Shown here: positions 1-11,535 of the stretch, one piece after another
Numbering within the stretch: the stretch's first letter is position 1
Layout of the letters: every line of letters begins with the position of its first letter
Origin: Arcobacter acticola
GTDB taxonomy: Bacteria > Campylobacterota > Campylobacteria > Campylobacterales > Arcobacteraceae
Direction of reading: 5' to 3'
DNA: 64,000 bases
Assembly: GCF_013177675.1 (NCBI RefSeq)
Contig: NZ_CP042652.1
Span: forward strand, 1,984,001 to 2,048,000
Translations under genes and position numbers: made by a program
Notes under the pieces: generated by a model
What the model was told of the DNA's origin: nothing
Seen by the model: only the letters and a program-made list of their open reading frames with translations
Database searches by the model: none

Positions 1-2249
1 ATAATCTCCTACATCATGACCATATGTATCATTTACACTTTTGAAATTATCTACATCTAATAATATAATAGAAAAGTTTACGTTATATCTTCTAAATTCT
101 TCAATCTTTATTATCATTAATTCATCTAATTTTAGTCTATTATATAAACCTGTTAATTTATCAGTTACTGATAATTCTTCAATTCTTTTTTTATCGGTTA
201 TATCTTCAGAAATTGATCTATAACCTATTTTTATATTATTTTTAAAAATTGGTTCAATATTTACATTAAAAATTATATTAGTTTTGTTTTTCTTTAAATT
301 TTTAATTTCTCCTGACCAAATTTGATCTTTATTTATTGTATTCCAGATATCTTCAAAAACTTCATGTTTCATATCTGGATGTCTCATAATACTATGGGTA
401 GAGCCTATTAGCTCTTTTTTTGAAAAACCAGTAGCATTACAATAAGATTCATTTACATCTGTTATTATTCCTTTAGTATCTGTTGATAATATTGGAACAT
501 ATTTATTAACCATTTTTTGTTGTTCTTCTCTTTCTTCTTTAGCTTTTGTTAGTTCATTATTAAGAAGAATAACAGTCCTATTTTTATATAAAACAGCTAA
601 TACAATAATTAAAAATATAGCAGTAATTTGCCATAAAATAGTATAGTCAAATGCTTGTAAAACTTTTATTTCAATCCATTTACCAATAATAGTTCTTTTA
701 TGCTCTAGACTTATAGAATCCAAAGCTTTTTGCATAATAGTATTTAAAATTGGCTCATCACTTCTTGACCCAATGCTAAGTTCTATATCAAACTCTAATT
801 TTCCTGCAATTTTTAAATCTAACATAGAATACTTTTGAATAGCATAACCAATAGTAGGCATAGTATCTATATATCCAAAAAGTTCACCACTCCTAACTCT
901 TTCTAATCCTTCTTTTGTATCTGATACATCAACAATTTCTACAGAAGGATTCTTATCTTTCAAAACTTCAATAAATGCATAGTTTCTTACTATTCCCACT
1001 TTCTTATTATTAAGAGAAGTACTATCTTTGATAAAAAATTTATCCATTGTAGTAGCAATAACAAAAGGTTCTTCTACATAAGGTTTAGTAAAATTTATTG
1101 CAATTCTTCGACTTGGAACATCCATAACTACAGGTAAAACATCACATTTTCTATCTTTTATATTTTGTAAGGATTCTGCCCATTCTTTAGTAGGTATTAG
1201 CTCAATTGGTTTATCTATATATTTTGAAATTATTTTCATAATATCAGCACCAATTCCTTTGTGCTTACCATTTTCATCAATTTGTTCAAAGGGAAGCCAG
1301 TTTGGCAATACACATATTTTTATATTTTTTTTGGTCTTTAGATATTCAATTTCTTCACTATTAATATCATCATTTAAATATTCAAATGATGTTACACTCA
1401 TCCATTTCTGTTTTAATTTATTTATTTCACTATAAGGAATAGCTAGATTTACTTTTTCTAGAATAGATTTTAATATCTCATTTTCTTTTGATACAGCCAT
1501 GGGTAGATTGGTTTTAAATGAAGTTCCAAAATCATCAACACTAATAGTTTTAATATTACTTAACCAATTTCTTTGAATATAGTAATTAAGGGTAGGTAAA
1601 CTACCGATTACTGCATTTGATTCACCTAAGGATAAAGTTTCAATGGATTTTTCAGTTGAAGAAGTTAATAATAAAGTATATTTTGGGAATTTGTTTTTTA
1701 AGTAGTTATGTAAAAAAGTACTATTAGTAACGGAAATCACTTTATTATTTAAATCTTTCATTGATTTAATAGTGCTATTTTTATTAATTGCAATTCCAGT
1801 ATTGTATTCAATATGATTAAAGTTTGTAAAAGCTAGGTATTTTTCTCTTTCTTTAGAAACAGCCACATGAGGGATTAAATCTATTTCATTATTTTTTAAC
1901 ATCAAAAGATATTCATCCCAAGATTTATCACTAATAAACTCTATTTTAATTCCTAAGTACTCTCCAACTAATTTCATATAATCAACAGAATAACCCTTTG
2001 GTTTTCCATCTTCATAAAAATTAAAAGGAGGCAATGTAGGTAAATTTGCAACAGTTATTTCTTTTTTATTTTCTAAATACTTTTTTTCTTCATTTGTAAG
2101 AGATAGTTTTTTATATTTTCATTTATAATCTGAGAATTAAAAGGCACTTCTTGATTCTTCTTTGATTGAGTTTCAGTTAAAATATTTTGCGATGCATTTA
2201 ATATAATTGTTGTAAAACATACTAATAAAATAATAAATATTTTTTTCAA
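1..2249 (-). CDS. SBP_bac_3 x2 / PAS / GGDEF sensor, frameshifted, 3' end outside window
   Basis: Predicted membrane-bound diguanylate cyclase sensing a small periplasmic ligand. Reading from a TTG start at 2249 there is a signal peptide, then two amino-acid-binding-type (SBP_bac_3) domains, a transmembrane segment near 600-650, a PAS domain (motif MRHPDMK near 380) and the start of a GGDEF domain, with NDTYGHDVGDY at the window edge; the GGEEF loop lies outside. The reading frame breaks near 2107-2117: the start frame runs into a stop within about 60 codons, while the frame carrying the domains opens at a run of six A (minus strand). One extra A would join them. The gene is a paralogue of the one at 2322-5523, 73 bases upstream, but has one SBP domain fewer. 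It may be inactive, phase-variable or mis-sequenced. The domain calls are secure; the functional state is not. Confidence 0.8.
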
Positions 2250-2321
2250 GCTATAGGCACCTTTTAGTGTTAATACAATATTTTAACATAGTAATATTAA
2301 TTGAAGTATTAATGCTTTTAA

Positions 2322-5300
2322 TTAAATTGCACAAACTTTATTCTTTCCTGTGGTTTTAGCTTTATATAAAGCATCATCTGCTCTTTTAAATATAGACTTA
2401 GCATCATCATTTTGGTAAAATTGAGTTATTCCTAAACTAATAGTTTTTCTTCCAACTTTTTCAAAATTTGTTTCTTCAACTAATACTCTTAAATTTTCAG
2501 CTATAACTTTACAATCTCCTAAATCGGTATTACTACAAATAATAATAAATTCTTCTCCTCCCCATCTTGAAACAATATCTGATATTCGAACATTCTCTTT
2601 TAAAATATTAGATAGGGTTTGTAACACATAATCACCAACATCATGTCCATATGTATCGTTTACCATTTTAAAATCATCTATATCAATTAATATAATAGAA
2701 AAATCTGTTTTATATCGGCTAAACTCTTCAATTTTTATTAACATCAGTTCATCAAGTTTGAGTCTATTATAAAGACCTGTTAATTTATCAGTAACAGATA
2801 ATTCTTCAATTCTTTTTTTATCTGTAATATCTTCAGAAATCGATCTATAACCTATTTTTATATCATCTTCAAATATTGGCTCAATATTAACGATAAAAAT
2901 TATAGTAGTTTGATTTTTTGTCAGATTCTTAATCTCTCCTGACCATTTAGCATTGTTAGTAATTGTTTCCCATAACTCTTTAAAATAACTATCTTTCATA
3001 TCAGGATGTCTCATAATACGGTGAGGTTCTCCAATCAATTCCTCTTTTGTGTAACCTATGGCTCTACAAAAAGCTCCATTAACATCTGTAATAATACCTT
3101 TTGTGTCAGTGCTAAGTATTAAAACAAAATCATCAACCATTTTTTGTTGATTCTCTACTATTTTATTTGCTTTTGTCAACTCTTGATTTACAAGAATAAC
3201 CGCTCTATTTTTATATAAGACTGCTAATATAATAAATAAGAAAAAAGCTGAGATTTGCCATAAGGTTTTATAATCAAAATCTTGAGCTACTTTTATTTCT
3301 ACCCATTTATTAATAATAGCTCTTTTTCTCTCTTCGCTAATTGCATCTAAGGCTTTTTGCATAATATCAGTTAAAAGAGCTTCATCATTTCTTGAAGCAA
3401 TAGCAAGCTCAATATTAAACTCCAAGTTTCCTGCTATTTTTAAATCAAATAAAGAGTATTTTTGAATACCATAAGCAACTGTTGATAGGGTATCTACATA
3501 TCCATATAATTCACCACTTCTAACTTTTTTCAATCCTTCTTCAATATTTTTTACTCCAACTACTTGGATTAAAGGATTTTTTTCATTTAAAATTTCAATA
3601 AGAGCATAATCCTCATTAACACCTATTTTTTTATTACTTAAATCAGAACTATCTTTGACATAAAACTCATCTAACTTAGTCACTACAACAAAAGGTTCTT
3701 TTACATAGGGCTCTGTAAAATTCAAATAATCTTTACGACTAGGTACATTTATAGCAACAGGTAGAATATCACATTTTCTATCTTTTATATTTTGTAAAGA
3801 TTCAGACCATTTTTTTGTGGGAACTAATTCTATTGGCTTATCAATATACTTAGAAATTAATGCAATAAAATCAGCACCAATTCCCTTATACTCTGTATTA
3901 ATGTCAATACTACTAAAAGGAGGACTATCAGGAAGCACACACATTTTTATACTTCTTTTAGTCTTTAAATAGGCTAACTCTTCAGCAGTAATTTCAGAAT
4001 TAGTAAATTCAAGAGGTGTGATACTCATCCATTTTTGTCTTAATTTTGATTTTTCTCGATATGAAATTGAAGCATCTACCTTTTCTAATATTGATTTTAA
4101 TATTAGATTGTCTTTTGATACAGCCATTGGGAAAATTGTTTTTAATGGTATTCCTAAATCATTTAATACTACTGTTTTAACATTACTTAGCCAATTTTTT
4201 TTGAATATAATAGTTAAGACTAGGTAAACTTCCAATAGCAACATCAGCATGTCCTAAAGATAAAGCCTCAATAGATTTTGCAGTTGATTGGGTTGAAAGT
4301 ATTGTGTAATGAGGAAATTCTTTTTCGAAATATGCTTCTACAAAGGAATTATTTGTGACTGCAATTACTTTATCCTTTAAATCTTTTACTGATTTTAAAC
4401 CACTATTCTTACTAATTGCAACTCCTGTAATATGTTCTATATGGTCAAAATCTGTAAAAGACATATACTCTTTTCTTTCTTCAGTAATAGCAGCATGGGG
4501 AATTAAATCAATTTCCCCTTTTTTTAGCATTATTAGATTTTCAGCCCAAGTTTTATTACTAACAAACTCTATTTTAGTGTCTAAATATTCCCCAACTATG
4601 TTCATATAATCAACACTATACCCTCTAGGTCGTCCTCTTTCATAAAAATTAAAAGGAGTGAATGTATCTAGATTTGATACTTTTAATAACTTTTTATTTT
4701 TTATATACTCTTTTTCTTCTTTTGTTAAAAATAAACTATTTTTATTTAATAAATGTGAAGAAGAGAACCATTTTTTATCTATTGCTATATTCTCTTCTAT
4801 AGAAATTGCTTTTAAACCTTTATTTAAAATTGAAATAGCTTCAGGATAATCTTTTCTAAGTGAAAATACCAAATCAAGTTCACTATTTAATACTTTATAT
4901 GCAATTTTTAAATATGGTAACTTTTTTTTCTCTGCTGTAAAAAAGATATCATGATTTCCTAAAACAAAATCAATCTTTCCATTAACTAAGTCTTTTAATT
5001 GTTCTTCAATTGAAGAATAAGGTACTAATATTGAGTTTTGATACTGAGTCAAAAGTTTTTTATCAAATAAGTTTGCCTCTTGATAAGCTATTTTTTTATC
5101 AGTAAGGTCATTCAAAGTATATATATCTTCTTGATTATTAGCTAAAGTAATTAAATATTTTTGTGTATTTGCATAAGTATCTGAAAAGTTAAAATAATTT
5201 TCTCTTTCTTTATGAACAACGCTTGTACTTAATCCATCTATTTCTTTATTCATAGCTTTTTCAACCATATCTTTCCAGTCTCCTAGTATCAACTGAAAAT

Positions 5301-5523
5301 TTGCACCTGTTTTTTCATTTATCAAAGTTAAAATATCTTTGTCATAACCTGTTATAAAACCATTATTATCAATAATAAAAGGAGCCCAACTTGAATCTGA
5401 ACCAAGTGTAATAATAGGATGTTGTACTAGCCAGTTTTTTTCTTCATTACTTAACTCAACAGAAGCTGCAGTTAAAATCAATGTATTAAAATATATCAAT
5501 AAAATTATAAATATTGTTTTCAA
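2322..5523 (-). CDS. SBP_bac_3 x3 / PAS / GGDEF sensor, frameshifted
   Basis: Predicted membrane diguanylate cyclase with three tandem periplasmic SBP_bac_3 domains. Start TTG at 5523 with AAAGG upstream, then a signal peptide. The first open frame (4183-5523, 446 aa) holds SBP 1 (about residues 22-245) and most of SBP 2. The second frame (2322-4250) holds the end of SBP 2, SBP 3, a transmembrane helix (FFLFIILAVLYKN), a PAS domain and an active-type GGDEF domain (RWGGEEF) making c-di-GMP. The frames meet at a run of seven A near 4196-4202 (minus strand). With six A the sequence reads YIQKNWLSNVK, matching YIQRNWLSNIK in the neighbouring paralogue, so the intact gene is one protein of about 1065 aa. 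An ATG-like start for the second part is not needed to explain it. Sequencing error or slipped-strand variation are both possible. Confidence 0.82.
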
Positions 5524-5704
5524 TTTTAATCACCTTTCAATATCTAAGATATAATAGTTATATCGTTCCATTACTCTTATTATACTATAGTTTATAATTT
5601 ATTGAGAGTAAATTATTTTTTACCATATGTTAAGTTGAAATCAATTTTTAATTTGATAAGATTTGTGAATTTATATTAATAAGTATGATTTTAAGGCAAT
5701 AAAG

Positions 5705-5804
5705 TGGCGAGAAGATGTAGGAATCGAACCTACCTCGGCGTATTACACATAAACCGACAATCAGGGTTGAAGCCTGTGGTGCCCACCAGGTACACATATC
5801 TCCC
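5705..5804 (-). tRNA. selC: tRNA-Sec (anticodon UCA)
   Basis: Selenocysteine tRNA that reads UGA. The minus strand shows the anticodon loop CTTCAAC with UCA, a long extra arm (TCGG ... CCGA), a T arm GTAGG-TTCGATT-CCTAC and an encoded CCA end. About 100 bases, longer than ordinary tRNAs, as expected for tRNA-Sec. It lies directly upstream of selA and selB but on the opposite strand. The acceptor stem looks one base short: the 5' strand is GGGAGAT while the 3' strand ATCTTCTC would pair fully with GGGAAGAT. Identity is firm from anticodon, arm and context; exact folding is less sure. Confidence 0.85.
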
Positions 5805-5860
5805 ACTTTTAGAAATCTAATTCTACATAAAAAATTTTAAAACTATCTGAAAGGGTAAAA

Positions 5861-7207
5861 GTGATTTTACTAAAATCTATTCCAAAAATTGATAAGTTTA
5901 TCAATAACAAGGCTTTTGATGGGTTTTCAAAAGAATTAATTACAAAAATTTCTAAAAAAATTATAGAAAATTTACGAAAAGATATATTAGAAAACAAGAT
6001 AGATTCAATAAATGAAGATATTTTAGTATTTCAAGTTATAGAAGATTATAACAATCTAATCGAACCATCATTGCAAACTCTTATAAATGCAACAGGAATT
6101 ATAGTTCATACAAATCTAGGAAGAAGTTTAATAAATAAAAAAAGCCTAGAAAAAGCCATCCAAATAGCAACTTCATACAATAATCTTGAATATGATTTAA
6201 TAGAAGGTAAAAGAGGTGAAAGATACTCACATATAGTAAAAACTCTTCAAAATCTAACAGGATGCGAAGATGCTATTGTTGTAAATAACAACGCAAGTGC
6301 TGTATTTTTGATTTTAAATACCTTTACTAAAAACAAAGAAGTGCTTGTAAGTCGTGGTGAGTTAGTTGAAATTGGTGGAAGTTTTAGAGTACCTGAAGTA
6401 ATGGCTCAAAGTGGAGCTATTTTAAAAGAGATAGGTACTACAAATAAAACACACTTAGCAGATTATGAAAATGCTATAAATGAAAACACATCTATGCTTA
6501 TGAAAGTTCATAAATCAAACTACTCTATTGAAGGCTTTTCAAGTGATGTTGATTTTGAAGATATTGTAAAAACAGCTCAACAAAACAGTGTTATAGATTA
6601 TTATGATATGGGTAGTGGTCATATGATTGATTTGCCTTTTAATCTATCTCAAAAAGAGCCTTCAATTTTAGAAATTATGAAATACAAACCTTCACTTCTT
6701 AGTTTTTCAGGGGATAAACTTTTAGGAAGTGTTCAAGCAGGAATCATAATAGGTAAAAAAGAGTTAATATCTAAAATCAAAAAAAATCAACTTTTAAGAA
6801 TGCTAAGGGTTGATAAAATCACTCTTAGTATTTTAGAAGATAACCTAAACTCATATTTAAAAAATGACTTAGATGATATTCCCACATTAAAGATGCTTTT
6901 TACTTCCCTTGAAACACTTGAAAATAGAGCTAATAGTTTAAAAGAAAAAATAGATACTATTTGCACAGCTCAAGTATTAGAAACTCAAACACTAATAGGT
7001 GGGGGAACAACTCCAAATAGAAAAATTCCATCTTTTGGAGTAACTATTTCATATAAAGATTTTAAACCAAATAAAATAGAAAAACTTTTTAGACAAAATA
7101 ATCTAATATGTAGAATTGAAAATGAAAAAGTTCTTTTAGATTTTAGAACCATCCAAGAAAATGAAATAGAACAAATCGCAAAAATTATAACTAAGGTTTT
7201 TAATTAA
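5861..7207 (+). CDS. selA: L-seryl-tRNA(Sec) selenium transferase
   Basis: PLP enzyme that converts seryl-tRNA(Sec) to selenocysteinyl-tRNA(Sec) using selenophosphate; cytoplasmic decamer in known members. 448 aa, usual length. The N-terminal region is followed by the motif INATGIIVHTNLGRSL (about 75-90) and by SFSGDKLLGS, where Lys286 is the expected PLP lysine. Start is GTG at 5861 with AAGGG five bases upstream. The stop TAA overlaps the selB ATG by one base (TAATG), so the two are translationally coupled. With the tRNA-Sec next door this forms a complete decoding cassette; selD and any selenoprotein must lie elsewhere. Confidence 0.96.
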   Translation: MILLKSIPKIDKFINNKAFDGFSKELITKISKKIIENLRKDILENKIDSINEDILVFQVIEDYNNLIEPSLQTLINATGIIVHTNLGRSLINKKSLEKAIQIATSYNNLEYDLIEGKRGERYSHIVKTLQNLTGCEDAIVVNNNASAVFLILNTFTKNKEVLVSRGELVEIGGSFRVPEVMAQSGAILKEIGTTNKTHLADYENAINENTSMLMKVHKSNYSIEGFSSDVDFEDIVKTAQQNSVIDYYDMGSGHMIDLPFNLSQKEPSILEIMKYKPSLLSFSGDKLLGSVQAGIIIGKKELISKIKKNQLLRMLRVDKITLSILEDNLNSYLKNDLDDIPTLKMLFTSLETLENRANSLKEKIDTICTAQVLETQTLIGGGTTPNRKIPSFGVTISYKDFKPNKIEKLFRQNNLICRIENEKVLLDFRTIQENEIEQIAKIITKVFN

Positions 7208-9036
7208 TGTCAAATATTATCATAGGAACAGCAGGACATATTGACCATGGTAAAACTGCACTTATCAAAGCTTTAAATGGGTTTGAAGGTGATAGTACAA
7301 ATGAAGAGAAACAAAGAGGAATCACAATAGATTTATCCTTTTCAAATCTTACAAAAGGTCAACAAAATATCGCTTTCATTGATGTTCCAGGACACGAAAA
7401 ACTTGTAAAAAATATGATTGCGGGAGCTTTTGGATTTGATTATGTGATGATTGTTGTAAGTGCTGCGGAGGGAATAAAACCCCAAACTGTTGAACACTTG
7501 GAGATTATTAATCTTTTGGGATTAAAAGAGATTATAGTTGTTATTACAAAAAAAGATTTGGTTACCCTTGAGCAATTAGAAGAGAAAAAAGAGCAACTTT
7601 TAATGTTTTTAGATACTTTTGATTTTGAAATTAAATTTATTCACGAAGTTTCCATCTATGAAAAAGAGTCCATAGAAAAACTAAAAAACTCCCTATTTTC
7701 CATAAATAATAGTATCAAACAAGAGGAAAATTTCTTTAGATATTATGTTGATAGGGTTTTTTCTCCAAAGGGAATTGGAACAGTTGTAACGGGTACAATT
7801 TTAGGTAAAAAAATAGAATTAAATGAAAAAATATTTATTTGCGATTCACAAATGGAATCAAAAATAAAAAATATTCAAGTTCACAATATTAATGCTCTTG
7901 AAGCAAATATCTCAAATAGAGCAGCTTTAAACCTACAAGGTGTAAATATTAATCAAATCAAAAGAGGAGATTTAATCACAAAAAAAGGTCATATTAGAGG
8001 TTTTGATGGTATTGATATTTCCTTTAAATGTCTAAAAGATAAAAAACTTCACCATAACCAAACATATACTTTGTTTATTGGGGCAAAAAAAGTTGAAGTA
8101 AAAGTTCTATTATTTGATTGTATTACAACTTTAGAAACAGGTTATGCCACACTAAAAGCGGATGAAAAACTATATTGTATCTTTGGAGAGAAAATAATCT
8201 TACGAAATGCAAATGATACTATTTGTGGTGGGAAAGTTTTAAATCCTATTATTGATCCTATGAAAAAAAATCAAAAAAGAAGATTATTAGAAGCTTTAGA
8301 TAATAGTGATTTTACAGCTGCATATAAAGAGCTTTTAGATGCCCACAAAAAAGGCTTAGGAATTATCTCTTCAACTCAAAGATTTGCACTTTCCCATGAA
8401 AGAGCAATAGAGTTTGCAAATGAACTTGAAAATGTTTTTGTTGATGTTAAAGAGCTTGTTATTTATCCAATGGAGACAAAAGATTTTATAAAAGATTTTA
8501 TAAAAATAATCTATACAAAAAATACCTATGCCCTACTTTCAAATGCTTCAATAAATCTAAGACTAAAATGGGCAAGTACAGCTTTTATTCAAAGTGCTTT
8601 AGATGAACTTGTAAACGAAGATTTTTTAACAAGAGATGTTTCACTTTATAAAAATTCAAATATCAAAGAAGATTTTACAAAAGAGTTAGAAACTGTATTT
8701 TTACATAGATTAAAACAAGAAGATATTACACCAACAGCTCCTTATAATATCTATGATGATTTAGATATTGATAGAAAACTAGGTGATGATATTTTGAAAT
8801 CTCTAACAGCAAAAAAACAAGTTATTAGATTACAACATAATCTTTTTATACATTTTGAAAGTTTAAATAAAATAGTGAAAGAGATGAAAAACATCATAAA
8901 AGAAGATGGCTTTATAGATATTTCAAACTTCAAAACTAGATTTGATTTAAGCAGAAAATATTTGATTACCTATCTTGATTATTTAGATAATTACTCAAAT
9001 ATTAAAAAAGTAGAGAATAGAAGAGTTTTTGTTTAA
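7207..9036 (+). CDS. selB: Selenocysteine-specific translation elongation factor
   Basis: GTPase that delivers selenocysteinyl-tRNA to the ribosome and binds the SECIS hairpin downstream of UGA codons. 609 aa. The GTPase domain carries GHIDHGKT (residues 10-17), DVPGHEK (G3) and TKKDL (G4); EF-Tu-like domains II and III follow, and the C-terminal part has the winged-helix repeats that bind SECIS RNA (ending VENRRVFV). It starts on the last base of selA. No in-frame UGA/SECIS selenoprotein gene was recognised in this window. Confidence 0.96.
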   Translation: MSNIIIGTAGHIDHGKTALIKALNGFEGDSTNEEKQRGITIDLSFSNLTKGQQNIAFIDVPGHEKLVKNMIAGAFGFDYVMIVVSAAEGIKPQTVEHLEIINLLGLKEIIVVITKKDLVTLEQLEEKKEQLLMFLDTFDFEIKFIHEVSIYEKESIEKLKNSLFSINNSIKQEENFFRYYVDRVFSPKGIGTVVTGTILGKKIELNEKIFICDSQMESKIKNIQVHNINALEANISNRAALNLQGVNINQIKRGDLITKKGHIRGFDGIDISFKCLKDKKLHHNQTYTLFIGAKKVEVKVLLFDCITTLETGYATLKADEKLYCIFGEKIILRNANDTICGGKVLNPIIDPMKKNQKRRLLEALDNSDFTAAYKELLDAHKKGLGIISSTQRFALSHERAIEFANELENVFVDVKELVIYPMETKDFIKDFIKIIYTKNTYALLSNASINLRLKWASTAFIQSALDELVNEDFLTRDVSLYKNSNIKEDFTKELETVFLHRLKQEDITPTAPYNIYDDLDIDRKLGDDILKSLTAKKQVIRLQHNLFIHFESLNKIVKEMKNIIKEDGFIDISNFKTRFDLSRKYLITYLDYLDNYSNIKKVENRRVFV

Positions 9037-9084
9037 AACTTTTCTTTTTATAAGTTATTTAGAAATGCCTGCTAAAATTTCACA

Positions 9085-10710
9085 ATGAAATTAACAAAAG
9101 AGCAAGAAGAGATAATCAATAGTGATAAACTCTCATTTAAAATCAATGCCGTTGCAGGAAGTGGAAAAACAACAACACTTTTAGAGTATGCAAAAAAAAA
9201 TTCCCACCTAAAAATTTTATATCTTGCATATAATAAATCTTTACAAGTATCACTTCAAGATAAACTAAAAGAGTATAAGCTTCCTTCTATGCACGTAAGC
9301 ACAATTCACTCACTTGCATATAATAAAATAGAAGCCTACAACTACAATCTTGCCCACGATTTAAAAAATCAAATCATAGAGCGAGTTATAACACAACACG
9401 AGCTAACAGTAAATCAAAAATCATATTATCCAATACCTGAATATGTGGCTTTGATAAAAGATTTAGTAAATTTTTATTGTAACTCCTCTTTAATAGCACT
9501 TGATGATAAATTAATAGAATCATATAAAAAACAGTCAGATTTGGGAGCTAAGATACTTGAGCTTTTAAGTAAAAATGAAAAAAGAGTATTAGAGCATTTA
9601 AAAACTATTCTAAGTGCTATGAAAAATAAAATCATAGATGCCACTCACGATTTTTATTTAAAAATGTTTTATCTTAATAAAAAAGTATCAACAAACTTAC
9701 CCTATGATTTAATTTTAGTAGATGAAGCTCAGGATATTTCAGATGTGATGATTGGAATTGTTGAAAATCAAACTTGCAGACGTATTTATGTTGGAGATTC
9801 TTTTCAACAAATTTATACTTTTAGATTTGCTACAAATGCTTTAAATAAAATAGATTTACCCTCATTTGATTTAACAAAAAGCTTTAGATTTGGAGATAAT
9901 TACGCAAAAATCTTACAAAATAATCTAAATAAACTATATGAAATAAACTCAAGTAAAACTCTAAAAATAACTGGATTGGAGTGCACAACTCAAATAGGAA
10001 AAGAGCATATAGATTTTAATAAACCCTTTTGTGTTATTGCTAGAAGTACCTTTGGATTGGTTCAGCAATTAGTCTATTTTATTCACGATAAAAAGAAAAT
10101 ATATTTTGAAGGCGGTTATAATTCTTACTCATTTATGAATCAAACTGTTTACTCTATTTTTTATTTAAAACAGAAAAAAAACGACAAAATCACAATAGAT
10201 GAAATCAAAGATTTTGACACAATAAGTGAACTTGAGCAGTTTGCAAAAGATACAAAAAATCAAGATTATTTAAATATTATTAAGTTCATAAATACTTACG
10301 GAGATAATATATTTGAAATAAATAAAAAAATCAAAGAACATCTAGTAAGTGATAAAAAAGATGCCGATATAATATTTACAACCACTCATAAATCAAAGGG
10401 TTTAGAGTATGAGCAAGTTATAATGGCAGATGATTTTATTTCAAAAAAAGAGATAGTAAATACAAAAAATAAAATCTCATATCAAAGAATAAACGAAGAG
10501 TTAAATATCTATTATGTAGCAGCAACCAGGGCTAAAAACGTAATACAAATAGCAGATTTAAATCTTACATATACTTACAATGAAAATGATGATAGTTCAA
10601 GTTTTGTAAAATCAAGATTCATAAACAAAAAAGCTGATAATAAAAAAAGTAAAGAACTACAAGAAGAGTGGCTGAAAAAAAATCGAGTAAAAAAAGTTAA
10701 TGCATTTTAA
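9085..10710 (+). CDS. UvrD/Rep-family superfamily I DNA helicase
   Basis: ATP-dependent helicase-like protein, 541 aa, shorter than UvrD itself (about 700 aa). Motifs in order: Walker A NAVAGSGKTTTLL (about 20-32), motif Ia STIHSLAY, Walker B LVDEAQDISD (about 210), motif III YVGDSFQQIY, motif IV KSFRFG, motif V TTTHKSKGLEYEQV and motif VI YVAATRAK. All catalytic motifs are present, so it is probably active. It follows selB by 48 bases on the same strand and may be co-transcribed. Exact role (repair, or F-box-helicase-like) cannot be assigned. Confidence 0.88.
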   Translation: MKLTKEQEEIINSDKLSFKINAVAGSGKTTTLLEYAKKNSHLKILYLAYNKSLQVSLQDKLKEYKLPSMHVSTIHSLAYNKIEAYNYNLAHDLKNQIIERVITQHELTVNQKSYYPIPEYVALIKDLVNFYCNSSLIALDDKLIESYKKQSDLGAKILELLSKNEKRVLEHLKTILSAMKNKIIDATHDFYLKMFYLNKKVSTNLPYDLILVDEAQDISDVMIGIVENQTCRRIYVGDSFQQIYTFRFATNALNKIDLPSFDLTKSFRFGDNYAKILQNNLNKLYEINSSKTLKITGLECTTQIGKEHIDFNKPFCVIARSTFGLVQQLVYFIHDKKKIYFEGGYNSYSFMNQTVYSIFYLKQKKNDKITIDEIKDFDTISELEQFAKDTKNQDYLNIIKFINTYGDNIFEINKKIKEHLVSDKKDADIIFTTTHKSKGLEYEQVIMADDFISKKEIVNTKNKISYQRINEELNIYYVAATRAKNVIQIADLNLTYTYNENDDSSSFVKSRFINKKADNKKSKELQEEWLKKNRVKKVNAF

Positions 10711-10780
10711 AATAAAATATATAAGCAAGCTATGTATAATTATTTGATAAAATAATAATAGAAATAAACAAGGAAATTCA

Positions 10781-11527
10781 ATGCAATATTTTGGAACAAT
10801 TGAAACTAAATATGAAGAGATTTTTTTAACTGAAAGTTATATGTATTTTAATGCAGAAGATGAAGAAATAACAGTTAAAGAATTAAAAGAAAAAATAAAA
10901 ACAGCAAAAGATAGAAAAAAAAATATAATAGGAACTATAATTTTATACAGTCCAATGGTGACGCCAGTTGGATATGATTCAAATAAATATTTATTAGAAC
11001 AAGATTTTGAAGATTTTGGTAAAATGGTTGAGTTAAAAGGTGAAAATCATATCACTATATTTAAACAAGCTATGAGAGAACATTGCGCAGGGAAAATAGT
11101 AGAAATAAGAAATCTATTTAATTTAATAGAAAGAAACATAGATATTCCTGTTTTATTAGAAAAATTTAATAGTGATTTAGAAAGTTACAACTCTTTTCAA
11201 ACAACACAATTTGACAGAGATATTATGTATTTAGATGCTGCAAATTTAATTCCAAGTGGTAAGTTTGTATTCTTCTGTTGGGGAGATAAAATCAAAGAAA
11301 AAGAGTTCCCATACATAAATGATTATGCAAGAACACTTTATGAAAGTAGTATGAAACTTGGTAAAAAAGTTGTTTACGTTTATAAAAAAGAAAAAACTCA
11401 ACAAGGAGCAACTGATTATCTACAATTTTCAAATCCTATGCAAAATCATAAATATAAAAATGCAATTATCTCTTCAATAAAAAAAGCATTTGAAGAGTTT
11501 CCACCTTCTGTAACACCATACGAATAG
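10781..11527 (+). CDS. Unknown protein, 248 aa, possibly DUF1643-like
   Basis: No confident family. Soluble, charged, no signal peptide or membrane segment. Start ATG at 10781 with AAGGAA upstream. Segments such as IRNLFNLIERNIDIPVLL, GKFVFFCWGDKI and a late LQFSNPMQNHKY loosely recall DUF1643 proteins (NLF, WG and a late HP/NP motif), but I hold that weakly. It is 8 bases upstream of a response regulator gene on the same strand, so the two are probably co-transcribed and may act together. Confidence 0.7.
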   Translation: MQYFGTIETKYEEIFLTESYMYFNAEDEEITVKELKEKIKTAKDRKKNIIGTIILYSPMVTPVGYDSNKYLLEQDFEDFGKMVELKGENHITIFKQAMREHCAGKIVEIRNLFNLIERNIDIPVLLEKFNSDLESYNSFQTTQFDRDIMYLDAANLIPSGKFVFFCWGDKIKEKEFPYINDYARTLYESSMKLGKKVVYVYKKEKTQQGATDYLQFSNPMQNHKYKNAIISSIKKAFEEFPPSVTPYE

Positions 11528-11535
11528 GAAAATCT

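Noticed and set aside
5704-5806. 5' and 3' GTGG/CCAC match around tRNA-Sec as an extended stem
   Set aside because: The CCAC includes the encoded CCA end, so the match is coincidental.
7207-9036. Selenoprotein gene with in-frame UGA near selAB
   Set aside because: No interrupted frame with a Cys/Sec-type family and a following hairpin was found; the frames of neighbours are closed normally.
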